NCBI GenBank assembly: GCA_902551695.1
Contig: CACDEI010000010.1
Coordinates: 1 to 36,872 of the forward strand
Origin: an uncultured Pseudomonadota bacterium
Lineage (GTDB): Bacteria > Pseudomonadota > Gammaproteobacteria > Ga0077536
Reading direction: 5' to 3'
DNA: 36,872 nt
Position numbers and translations under genes: made by a program. The notes under the pieces are model-generated. The model saw only the letters and a program-made list of their open reading frames with translations, was not told the origin of the DNA and ran no database searches. How positions within the stretch are numbered: position 1 is the stretch's first letter; the number at the start of each line of letters is the position of its first letter. This document shows positions 19,802-28,655 of this stretch, piece after piece.

Positions 19802-20851
19802 ATGCTCATTGACCGCTATATTATTAAAGAAATTCTACTTAGCTTTTTTGTCACATTTTGTGTTCTAGCTATGATCTTCTTAATGTACAGCTTAACAATC
19901 TTTCTCGGAGAAGCGGTTGACGGTTCGCTATCCGGCAAGGAAATTATCGTGCTCACTCTTTTAAAAACGCTAATTGCATTCGGTGTTCTACTCCCACTAT
20001 CCTACTTTTTGAGTACTGTCATCGCATTTGGCAGGTTAAACCTTAACAGTGAACTTATCGCAATAAAAGTAAGCGGGACCAGTTCCAAGAGAATTACTGG
20101 CAACATTCTAATAGGCTGCGTACTGATCGGTGTATTATCAGCGGGCGCCTCTCTGTTTTGTCGCCCTTGGGCCTACCAAGAAATTTATACACTTAAAGAT
20201 GAAATAGCCAGTAAATGGGAATTTCAAAAGGTCAAGTCGAAACGCTTTTATCTCTCAGAGAACGAGGAACAGATAATCTACTTGGGTAAAAATGACTTTT
20301 CATCTGGGAAGCTAGAGGAAGTGTTCATAAAGAACCAACAGGAAGATGGGTTCGAAATCATAACCGCTCCGATTGGAACTATAAAATCTTTCATCACCCC
20401 CAAAACTCATCAACTTTCTCTTGAAGGCGCAGAGATATACAAAATCAGCTCTGAAGATAAGTTTTTTGTGCAGTTGGAAAATCTAACCCTTCAAATAAAC
20501 GCCTTTAAGACTATCGAACAAAATCAACGGGCCAAGAAGAAACCAAACATTATACTGGCCAGTTCTACAAACCCTGTAGAGAAAGCGGAACTCCAATGGA
20601 GGCTCTCCGCTCCAATATCCTGCTTCATCCTTACACTGACAGCATTGCCCTTAATTTCGATAAGCCCAAGACAAAGTAGGCTCGCAAAAATTCCAATTGC
20701 TATTGCTATTTATGCGACATATTACATCTTTCTAGGATTCTCTCGCACTTTGGTCGAACAGCAAGTTTGGCCACATCTTTGGTTTGGCCCGATAATATTC
20801 CTATCCGTTCTATTAATTTTTTTAAGGCTCAAAAGGATCAGAGAAAATTGA
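19802..20851 (+). CDS. LptF/LptG family (YjgP/YjgQ) permease, LptF position
   Basis: MLIDRYIIKEILLSFFVTFCVLAMIFLMYSL N-terminus; RPWAYQEIYTLKDEI; C-terminal WRLSAPISCFILTLTALPLISISPRQSR. Confidence 0.92.
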   Translation: MLIDRYIIKEILLSFFVTFCVLAMIFLMYSLTIFLGEAVDGSLSGKEIIVLTLLKTLIAFGVLLPLSYFLSTVIAFGRLNLNSELIAIKVSGTSSKRITGNILIGCVLIGVLSAGASLFCRPWAYQEIYTLKDEIASKWEFQKVKSKRFYLSENEEQIIYLGKNDFSSGKLEEVFIKNQQEDGFEIITAPIGTIKSFITPKTHQLSLEGAEIYKISSEDKFFVQLENLTLQINAFKTIEQNQRAKKKPNIILASSTNPVEKAELQWRLSAPISCFILTLTALPLISISPRQSRLAKIPIAIAIYATYYIFLGFSRTLVEQQVWPHLWFGPIIFLSVLLIFLRLKRIREN

Positions 20852-21912
20852 ATTTGCTTATATTAAAATACATAGCTCGACTTTTTTTTTGGAACTGCTT
20901 ACTCGTAGCTTTTGGTCTTATGTCCCTATTTTCTTTTTTAGACCTCCTAGAAACTTTGGATGATGTGGGCAAGGGCGACTTCACTCTAATTCATTCAATA
21001 CAAGTTGTTCTTCTAGGCTCTGGTTCTCGACTAGTAGAACTCCTACCAGTAACTGTCACTCTGTGTTCCTTGCTCACAATTGGAGGGCTAGCAAATAATA
21101 AAGAACTAGTAATATTTCGAGCTGTCGGCGTATCAAAGAACTTATTAACTGCTCTTTTGGCCGCTCTAGGATTGCTGCTTTCTGTTGTTAGCATCGTCAT
21201 GTTGGAACTGCTTATTCCCAAATTGGAAAAAGCGGCTCACGAGCTTTCCACACTTAAAATCGAGAAAACTACGGTGCAGTCTGACGAACTCTGGACTCGG
21301 CAGGGTCTACAGACACTGAGGATTGGAAACCTAGAGTCTCGCCATGTGCCTAGGGAGATTGAAATTTATGAAACTGACTCCACTGGCTCTTTGGTGCGAT
21401 TTGTTGAAGCCAGTAAGGCATATTTTCAAGATGATGGAACTTGGCTTCTCTTCGACATAAAAGAAACCACCTTTCGAGACGACCAAGTAAAAGAGAGCAT
21501 AATAGAGACCCGGGTCTGGGACAGCTTTTTAACCAGAGAACAATTTGGGCGATTAGTATCGCCCCCGGCGACCTTGTCCATTACCGGCCTATTAAAACAC
21601 CTCAACCAAAATAAAATACTAGCAGTTGACTCCTCTGAATACTCCTCTCTTCTGTGGAAAAAAATCAGTTTGCCATTAACTTTAATGGCGATGTCTATTC
21701 TGAGTGTGCCTCTAGCAGGCGCCTCAATCAAAAATCGATCAAACGGCTTTTTGGCTGTGATGGGAGGCGTGATTGGAATATTATTTTATTTAATCGAACA
21801 AACGGCATCAAATCTCGACCAGCTACTTGATCTATCGCCAGCCCTTACTTCACTCACCCCTGCACTTATAATCATCGCAATTACCATACTCTTAAATCGA
21901 CACTCTACCTGA
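20848..21912 (+). CDS. LptF/LptG family permease, LptG position
   Basis: LLILKYIARLFFWNCLLV...LFSFLDLLETLDDVGKGDF, ELLPVTVTLCSLLTIGGLANNKELVIFRAVGVS, SLPLTLMAMSILSVPLAG. Start assigned to TTG (20848) overlapping the upstream TGA. Confidence 0.92.
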   Translation: MNLLILKYIARLFFWNCLLVAFGLMSLFSFLDLLETLDDVGKGDFTLIHSIQVVLLGSGSRLVELLPVTVTLCSLLTIGGLANNKELVIFRAVGVSKNLLTALLAALGLLLSVVSIVMLELLIPKLEKAAHELSTLKIEKTTVQSDELWTRQGLQTLRIGNLESRHVPREIEIYETDSTGSLVRFVEASKAYFQDDGTWLLFDIKETTFRDDQVKESIIETRVWDSFLTREQFGRLVSPPATLSITGLLKHLNQNKILAVDSSEYSSLLWKKISLPLTLMAMSILSVPLAGASIKNRSNGFLAVMGGVIGILFYLIEQTASNLDQLLDLSPALTSLTPALIIIAITILLNRHST

Positions 21913-22779
21913 ATCAGTCACAGCCAAATCGGAGCGCCATTTCATATTTTCTTTTTCATGTAACTCACCACTATCTAAATTCAAAGTTTTTAAGACAGAA
22001 GAAACGTCCACCCCCAATCTATCCTCACTAAAGTCTATAAGTCTGTAGGACGCGGGGCTTACACTCTCCATACTGGATGCAGAAGCCGTGCAAAAAACTT
22101 TTAATTCCGACCCTAAATTATACCGCTTGTTGACGTGTAAGTGGCCATGAAGTATCAGGTTTGTTTTAAGATTCAAGAAGTCCTTCTGCAAAACCTCTAG
22201 ATCTTTCAATTGCTTTCTAACAGATACTCCATCAGTTGTAATTGGATGATGAAGGAGGATGCAAACGAATTTATTTTCAAATTCTCGCATGATTCGTCGT
22301 AGTGTTTCTAATTGTTCAGAATTAATTCTTCCCTCCGCGGACCAAACAGGAGCAGGATACGCGGAAGACAGCCCAATCACTATGACTGAACCCATCCTAA
22401 CAAACCCCGGAAAAGAATTGCCCATTAAATGTAGATATGGACTCCAAAGTTCTCTGACTAATTTAATAGAGGATTTAACATAGATGTCATGGTTTCCTGG
22501 CACTACAAAAACCTTCGCCTTCTTAGATAGGTTGCGTAACCACGCTTTGGCCTCTCTAATTTCGCCTGGCAAGCCCAATTGCACTAAGTCTCCCGTAATA
22601 GTGATTAAATCGGGATCGTCAGATAGAACAGATTCAGTAATCAAATCTAGAACTTCTTTAGTATGGATAAAACGGCGGCGACGGCGCCAGGAAAAATATC
22701 CTAGGCTACGTTTCCCCCAAAATCGAGAAAAACCCAACGGCTCTGTCATATGAAGATCTGTTAAATGGACAAGTCGCAT
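21892..22779 (-). CDS. Calcineurin-like metallophosphoesterase
   Basis: RLVHLTDLHM, DLITITGDLV, VPGNHDIY, LILHGHLHVN. 3' end overlaps the 3' end of the lptG-like gene (convergent). Confidence 0.92.
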   Translation of the reverse strand: MRLVHLTDLHMTEPLGFSRFWGKRSLGYFSWRRRRRFIHTKEVLDLITESVLSDDPDLITITGDLVQLGLPGEIREAKAWLRNLSKKAKVFVVPGNHDIYVKSSIKLVRELWSPYLHLMGNSFPGFVRMGSVIVIGLSSAYPAPVWSAEGRINSEQLETLRRIMREFENKFVCILLHHPITTDGVSVRKQLKDLEVLQKDFLNLKTNLILHGHLHVNKRYNLGSELKVFCTASASSMESVSPASYRLIDFSEDRLGVDVSSVLKTLNLDSGELHEKENMKWRSDLAVTDSGRVSI

Positions 22780-22851
22780 TTATCTTAAAGCCACTCTTGT
22801 AATATAATCATGCCGATGGATTAAGGAGCACCCTATTTGGAAAGGTCCATT

Positions 22852-24042
22852 ATGACACATAAAGTACTCATTTCAGGACAAACTAACCTTTTATTATGGG
22901 GAGTTAGCCCCCGCTCGCGTCTTGAACGTCAATTACGAGCGTTAAATATATACGACATCTCGCTAGATTCCCCAACAATCGCTCACAACAACTACGACAT
23001 AATATTTAACGGAGAATATGTTTTTGACTCCCAATCACTGAAATTTTTCCTAGAGCAAATGAGACCATGTGCCTTGGTATACAACGAGGTTGTTATCGGA
23101 TTGAGTGCAGGAGATAAAAGCGATGCGAATTTATTAAGTTATTTGGGACAAAATATCTCACAGTTGCCCCAATCAGTTAAAAAGATCAATACTTCTGATT
23201 TACTCACTTACAATGATCACCTAAGAAGATCAGAACCGCCTCTGGTAATGCCCATCTCAGCAGACAATTTGAAAATAATTGAAGACCGTTTGTATGGTAA
23301 CTCTTATAAAGGCATAACAGACTTCGTCACAAAATGGATTTGGCCCAGGCCTGCAAAAAAGGTGGTAAGAATTTTTGCAAACTTTCAGATTACACCTAAT
23401 ATGGTTACTCTGGTAAGCCTGATTCTGGTGGTCATTAGCTCTCTTCTGTTTTTGAATGGACATTTTATTTTTGGTTTATTACTTGGATGGATTATGACTT
23501 TTCTAGATACCGTTGACGGAAAGCTAGCCAGAGTGACCGTTACAAGTAGCCGCATTGGTCATATACTCGATCACGGAATGGACATCATTCATCCTCCAAT
23601 CTGGTATGCTTGCTGGGCAAGTGGACTCCTTTTTAATTCAAAAATAACGTCTGAGGCAGCGGATCTAATTACCTGGTGGATAGTGGGTGGTTATATTCTT
23701 GGGAGGATTATAGAGGGTTTATTCCATGCTTTGGGAAGTTGTAGTATCTTTGCGTGGAAACCATTTGACGCAATCTGCAGGTTATTTACGGCACGACGAA
23801 ATCCTTGTCTGATACTGCTGTCTGTATTTACTTTTGCAGGTTTACCCCATATTGGATTATTTGCTGTATGTGTCTGGACCCTGTTCAGCTCTGCTTTGAT
23901 GGCCCTTCGCTTTTTACAGGCGATTTTTGTAAGATTGAGCACTGGACCACTGAACTCTTGGCTGAAAAACGAAAAAGAGGCTATGGAGCATAATCCACGT
24001 TTATACAAAGCATTTTCTAGTACGCGAAAAGCTTATGAGTGA
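22852..24042 (+). CDS. CDP-alcohol phosphatidyltransferase with degenerate nucleotidyltransferase-like N-terminal domain
   Basis: Perfect CDP-AP motif DTVDGKLARVTVTSSRIGHILDHGMD (DxxDGxxARx8GxxxDxxxD) at 23506..23583. An alternative TTG start at 22837 is possible (GGAG 8 nt upstream). Confidence 0.9.
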   Translation: MTHKVLISGQTNLLLWGVSPRSRLERQLRALNIYDISLDSPTIAHNNYDIIFNGEYVFDSQSLKFFLEQMRPCALVYNEVVIGLSAGDKSDANLLSYLGQNISQLPQSVKKINTSDLLTYNDHLRRSEPPLVMPISADNLKIIEDRLYGNSYKGITDFVTKWIWPRPAKKVVRIFANFQITPNMVTLVSLILVVISSLLFLNGHFIFGLLLGWIMTFLDTVDGKLARVTVTSSRIGHILDHGMDIIHPPIWYACWASGLLFNSKITSEAADLITWWIVGGYILGRIIEGLFHALGSCSIFAWKPFDAICRLFTARRNPCLILLSVFTFAGLPHIGLFAVCVWTLFSSALMALRFLQAIFVRLSTGPLNSWLKNEKEAMEHNPRLYKAFSSTRKAYE

Positions 24043-24913
24043 AAAAAACACCGCTGCGAATGATGATAGCCCCTTAACTTTCGTTGAAATCTTCAAGGAA
24101 AAGTATGGGAAGGAATTGCGAGCGGTGATTCTTTATGGTTCTTGGATCCGAGGACGGCGGGATACAGTAATCGACTTTTATGTAGTTCTAGACTCATATA
24201 AGCCCTTGAATTCGAGGCTAGAGGCTAGTTTAAATCACTTGTTAGCTCCTAATGTTTACAATATGACTGTCCTACAGGGGGAGGAAACAATAGCCACCAA
24301 ATATGCCACGGTGTCAGCGGAAGTTTTTGAAAAAAGTATTTGCCATGATTTCCATCCCTACTTTTGGGCTCGCTTCGCTCAACCAAGTGAAATCTTATAT
24401 GCGAGAAACGAACACATTCGCACTGAATTAGCTGAGCTATTCAATATCGCTACCAAAAGACTAATTACCAAGGTTCTACCTCTACTGCCCAAAGCCTTCT
24501 CAATAAATGAACTATGGGAGAAAGCTTTTGAACTAACCTACAGATGCGAATTACGTAGCGAATCGGAAAATACTCCGAAAATACTAGCGGAGAACATGCA
24601 TCAAATATCAAACTTCTTAGCAAAAGGTTGTGGTCTAGAGTTTTCCGATAATGTAATTTATCGAGCGGGGAATGATTCCAGCCGATCCACCGAAATCCTC
24701 TGGATTTTTAGAACATTGGTGGGTAAATCATTAAGTGCGCTTCGACTTTTTAAAGCCCTCTTCACCTTTGAAAAGCCACTTGACTATCTTGTTTGGAAAA
24801 TAGAGAGACACACCGGAATCAGAGAGACACCTACTGACCTGCAACGTAAGTATCCGATACTATTTTCATGGACTTTGCTGTGGAAAATTTTTAAACGCGG
24901 CGGGTTTCGTTGA
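24035..24913 (+). CDS. Pol-beta-like nucleotidyltransferase-fold protein
   Basis: AVILYGSWIRGRRDTVIDFYVVLD resembles the GS...DxD motif, but with V at one of the two Asp positions. 8-bp overlap with the upstream gene. Confidence 0.6.
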   Translation: MSEKNTAANDDSPLTFVEIFKEKYGKELRAVILYGSWIRGRRDTVIDFYVVLDSYKPLNSRLEASLNHLLAPNVYNMTVLQGEETIATKYATVSAEVFEKSICHDFHPYFWARFAQPSEILYARNEHIRTELAELFNIATKRLITKVLPLLPKAFSINELWEKAFELTYRCELRSESENTPKILAENMHQISNFLAKGCGLEFSDNVIYRAGNDSSRSTEILWIFRTLVGKSLSALRLFKALFTFEKPLDYLVWKIERHTGIRETPTDLQRKYPILFSWTLLWKIFKRGGFR

Positions 24914-26241
24914 AAAAATTTTTCAACGAGCCCAATAGCTCCTTCACCAGGGTTTTAAAAAACTTATTCATACTACTGAGTGGCAGAGCGACAGCGGGAA
25001 TCTTGTTTTTCATTTCGATAATTATCTCCGCAAGACTTCTGGAACCAAGCGACCTTGGATTGATAGTCATGCTTCACGCTTATGTTATGACCATACGTGG
25101 CGTTATAACCGTGAAGCCCTTCGAAGCCATCGTGAAATACGGAACAATCGCCGCTGATAATGCTGATTTTGACCGTCTAGGCAAGTTACTTGTCTCGTGC
25201 ATGAAACTTGACGTCCTTACAGCCCTTCTAGGTTTTACCATCGCCTCATTTGGGATAAGTATATTGATCGATCTTCAATATCTCGAACCAAAAGCGGAAA
25301 AGATTGGTTGGATTTACTGCCTTTTACTCCTTATAGCAAATGATGGAACGGCTGTCGGCTCACTCAGAATATGGAACAAGTTCAATTACATAAGCTATTG
25401 TCTAATTGGAGGAGCACTCTCTCGGCTATTAGGTATAGTCACTTTATATATCTACGAGTCCCTAACCCTAACAAACGTTGCGTATGTTTGGTTTTTTTCC
25501 TCATGCGTTCAATATTTGCTACTACAAGCTACAGGCTGGTTTCTGATTTTAGATACGCTACCTAAACCGCTTCGCCACTACCTAACGCCTTTTAATTTAT
25601 GCGAACTAGAGAACCACGGAATCTGGCGTTTTTTGCATCTGGTTTACTGGCAAGGTGTGCTGGATACTATACCCAAACGAGGGGGAATTTTGTTAAGCGG
25701 CTTTTTCTTAGGACCTGAGATTGCAGCATTATACCGAATTACAAACGACCTGGCCGGGGTGATCGCCAAACCCGCGCTTTTGGTGAGGCAGGTAATTTTC
25801 CCGGACCTTGCCCGTCTAAAAAATGAAAGTTCCAAAAACCTACCGTTAACATTAAAAGTTTCGCTTATAGTAAGTCTACCTGCTGCATTACTGGCGATTG
25901 CGTCATTTTGGTTTGGAGAGGATCTCTTATCTTTCACTGTCGGAGAAGACTATACGATAGCCAGTGTTTTACTTACTATCTTGATCCTTTCAGCCACCTT
26001 GGAACTTGCATCATCTCCCCTGAGACCATTTTTATACGTTGCAGATTCCGCTGGAATATCGCTTGCAATTCAGATCTTTGGGACCATAGCTTACATTGGA
26101 ATATTTTATGTAGGAGTTGAAAGCCTCAACTTGCTTACACCTGGAATAGCATCCCTCACCTTAAATATCAGCACTTTGGTTCTGGCAGCTACGGCAATCT
26201 TCATGTCTCGCATAAAGCGGGAGAATCGAGCCTCATCTTAA
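24910..26241 (+). CDS. Polysaccharide/lipid flippase (Wzx-like, MVF/MATE superfamily)
   Basis: About 12-TM profile; LFILLSGRATAGILFFISIIISARLLEPSDLGLIVM N-terminal flippase pattern. TTG start overlapping the upstream TGA. Confidence 0.88.
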   Translation: MKKFFNEPNSSFTRVLKNLFILLSGRATAGILFFISIIISARLLEPSDLGLIVMLHAYVMTIRGVITVKPFEAIVKYGTIAADNADFDRLGKLLVSCMKLDVLTALLGFTIASFGISILIDLQYLEPKAEKIGWIYCLLLLIANDGTAVGSLRIWNKFNYISYCLIGGALSRLLGIVTLYIYESLTLTNVAYVWFFSSCVQYLLLQATGWFLILDTLPKPLRHYLTPFNLCELENHGIWRFLHLVYWQGVLDTIPKRGGILLSGFFLGPEIAALYRITNDLAGVIAKPALLVRQVIFPDLARLKNESSKNLPLTLKVSLIVSLPAALLAIASFWFGEDLLSFTVGEDYTIASVLLTILILSATLELASSPLRPFLYVADSAGISLAIQIFGTIAYIGIFYVGVESLNLLTPGIASLTLNISTLVLAATAIFMSRIKRENRASS

Positions 26242-26246
26242 AAGAC

Positions 26247-27446
26247 TTAGGCTGCTTTTCCTAGACCTAGACTCTCTGCAACTCTAGCAAACGCATCTCC
26301 TATAGAGCCTATTTGTGCTCGACTGTGAGCGGCCGTAACACTACATCTGATCACACTTCCCCCGTCGGGTGCCGCAGGGGGGAGAATTAAATTGGTGTAG
26401 ACTCCCAGCTCTAAAAGCTTACTCCAGAAACTATAGCCTAAATTATCATCACTGAAAGAGGCTCCGACAATTGGACTAATCACCTCCCCAATATTCAGCC
26501 CAACAGCGGAGAGTCGTCCATGGAGATCATTAGCATTCTCCCAGGCTTTTTTTCTCAAGTGAGTTCCCTGCTTCATAAGCTGAAGCGCTGCTCGAGTAGT
26601 CGCTACTACTGATGGAGACGGCGAGGCTGTAAAAATATAAGGTCGACTTGAGTACTTGAAAATACCAGCCTCCTTGTGGTTACTAACACAAAAACCACCT
26701 ATTGAACCTAAGCTTTTACTGAAAGTACCGACTATAAAGTCAGTAGAATCGATTACGCCCCTCTCAAAGGCCAGACCTGCACCAGTTTCCCCAAACAACC
26801 CCAGTGAATGGGCCTCATCCACAAGAATATAGCATCCATATCTGTTCTTTAACTCTATGAATTCTTCAAGTGGAGCACAATCTCCTCTTATACTATACAA
26901 ACCCTCAACAATCACTAACGTTGACTTAGCTCGCTCACCAAGCCGCTTGAGCCGCTTTTCTAAACTTTCTGGATCATTATGCTTGAAACGCAACACATCT
27001 GCTCCTGACAGACGACAACCGTCATACAAACTCGCATGAGCTTCAGAATCTACAAGCGCCACATCATCCTTACCAAGCAAGGCAACGAGAGTGCCTAAAT
27101 TGGCTGAATAACCTGTGCTAAACACCATCGCGTGATTCATCTTAAATAACTCAGCTATCTCGGTTTCTAAACACAAGTGACCTCTATAGCTGCCGTTAGC
27201 CATTCTGGAACCGGTCGTGCCAGTCCCCTCTACTTCAAGGGCTTGATGCCCTGCAGAAATACACTCAGGAGAAAAAGTAAGGCCCAGGTAATTATTGGTT
27301 CCCGCTAAAATAACTTTATTATTAGATACAATTGCCTCGGTTGGAGATAGTATTTTATCTATTATAATTTGCGTAGGATTAATGGGTAGATTGTCCAGCG
27401 TTTCTTTTTTTATCGCAGCATCATTCAAATTATCTAAAAGTCCCAA
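26247..27446 (-). CDS. spt: Serine palmitoyltransferase-like alpha-oxoamine synthase
   Basis: GTNNYLGLTFSPECI, GTGTTGSRMANGSYRGHLCLETEIAELF, VDSEAHASLYDGCRLSGADV, VDEAHSLGLFGETGAGL, PLP lysine GTFSKSLGSIGGF. Next to a dedicated ACP, acyl ligase and epimerase. Confidence 0.88.
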   Translation of the reverse strand: MGLLDNLNDAAIKKETLDNLPINPTQIIIDKILSPTEAIVSNNKVILAGTNNYLGLTFSPECISAGHQALEVEGTGTTGSRMANGSYRGHLCLETEIAELFKMNHAMVFSTGYSANLGTLVALLGKDDVALVDSEAHASLYDGCRLSGADVLRFKHNDPESLEKRLKRLGERAKSTLVIVEGLYSIRGDCAPLEEFIELKNRYGCYILVDEAHSLGLFGETGAGLAFERGVIDSTDFIVGTFSKSLGSIGGFCVSNHKEAGIFKYSSRPYIFTASPSPSVVATTRAALQLMKQGTHLRKKAWENANDLHGRLSAVGLNIGEVISPIVGASFSDDNLGYSFWSKLLELGVYTNLILPPAAPDGGSVIRCSVTAAHSRAQIGSIGDAFARVAESLGLGKAA

Positions 27447-27461
27447 TGAAGCACTCCCTAA

Positions 27462-27701
27462 TTATCGTAAATTTTTTTCTACAACAGCACTCAAATCCGC
27501 TACGGTAACAACATCGGAAAGCTCGCTTTCGCCTATCACCAATTCAAATGCGTCCTCTATTTCACATAGCATCTCAATAATTTGAATGGATTCAAGACCC
27601 AAGTCCTTCACAAGTGCCGTGTCGTGCTCAACCTTGCGGCTGGGATCGGCAAATTGCTGCACCACTTCCTTAACCCGTTCCAATAACTCGTTCTCTTTCA
27701 T
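27462..27701 (-). CDS. Acyl carrier protein (dedicated, sphingolipid type)
   Basis: DLGLESIQIIEMLCEIEDAFELVI phosphopantetheine site (Ser codon at 27588..27590); ATG at 27701. Confidence 0.88.
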   Translation of the reverse strand: MKENELLERVKEVVQQFADPSRKVEHDTALVKDLGLESIQIIEMLCEIEDAFELVIGESELSDVVTVADLSAVVEKNLR

Positions 27702-27722
27702 AAAAGCAATCAACCTCTTGTG

Positions 27723-28655
27723 CTAGGTGGAGTCCTTCACTCCTTCCTGTAGATCTTTCGACGGCTTCCAGGTGGTACGAGATACAATATCCGAGTTGTC
27801 ACAAACCCACCTATCATGTCGGATCTCGTTTACCTTACCAGATGTCAACATGGGAGCATATCGAAATATTCTCGCCCCCAACATATTGATTCTAGATAAT
27901 AACCGAAGCACAAACAGTGGGATGGGTAAAAGTACCCAAGGTTTCCGGCCTCGGGAGCTTTGCCAAATTTCATCCCATGTATAGCCGCCCACTTTACCAT
28001 CATGACAAGTAAAAGTCTGTCCTTTACAGGCATCAAAATTATTACTTAAAGCGGTTATAGCTCGAACACAATCATCGACGTGGATAAAGGTTAGTCTTTG
28101 TCCTAACGGTCCTAAAGAAAGGCCTATTCCCAGTTTCATCAGTTTTAACAATGGCAAAAGCTCTTTGTCCCCACGTCCATAAACCGCGGTAGGCCTCAAG
28201 ATAATCCAATCCAATCCCGTTGAGTTTCTAAGCACACTTTCTCCCCGTCTTTTTGACTCAGAGTAGGCGGAAAGATGAGGCTGAGAGGCTGCCAGGGACG
28301 AGACATATATGACTCGGGGAGTTTTCATAACATCAAGTGCCACATTCACTACATTTTCTAAGGAACTTACGTTAGCCTCCTCGAAATCTTGTAGTTTCAA
28401 CCCTTTGACCGTGCCGGCACAATAGATTATCAGATCTGCATTTGTTAAGGCTTCCCGCACCACATCGTTTTTTTCTAGTGGAGTTTCGAGGATTGCGAGG
28501 TTGCTTTCCAAACCCGAACTCTTAGATCTATTGGCGTGCGGTCTTTGAAGCGACGTAATGGAGTGCCCCTCTCTTATCAATTCAGAGATTAGGTGCGTCC
28601 CTATGAATCCAGTGCCGCCCGTAAGGACGACGTTCTTCTTATCTTTTATCGGAAT
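27723..28655 (-). CDS. NAD-dependent epimerase/dehydratase (SDR), CerR-like
   Basis: Translation from 28655 gives IPIKDKKNVVLTGGTGFIGTHLISELIREGHS, an intact Rossmann GxxGxxG. Downstream: VIYVSSLAASQP, YSESKRRGE, GLDWIILRPTAVYGRGDKE. The start codon is unclear: no ATG/GTG/TTG upstream of the Rossmann motif. Confidence 0.85.
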   Translation of the reverse strand: MPIKDKKNVVLTGGTGFIGTHLISELIREGHSITSLQRPHANRSKSSGLESNLAILETPLEKNDVVREALTNADLIIYCAGTVKGLKLQDFEEANVSSLENVVNVALDVMKTPRVIYVSSLAASQPHLSAYSESKRRGESVLRNSTGLDWIILRPTAVYGRGDKELLPLLKLMKLGIGLSLGPLGQRLTFIHVDDCVRAITALSNNFDACKGQTFTCHDGKVGGYTWDEIWQSSRGRKPWVLLPIPLFVLRLLSRINMLGARIFRYAPMLTSGKVNEIRHDRWVCDNSDIVSRTTWKPSKDLQEGVKDST

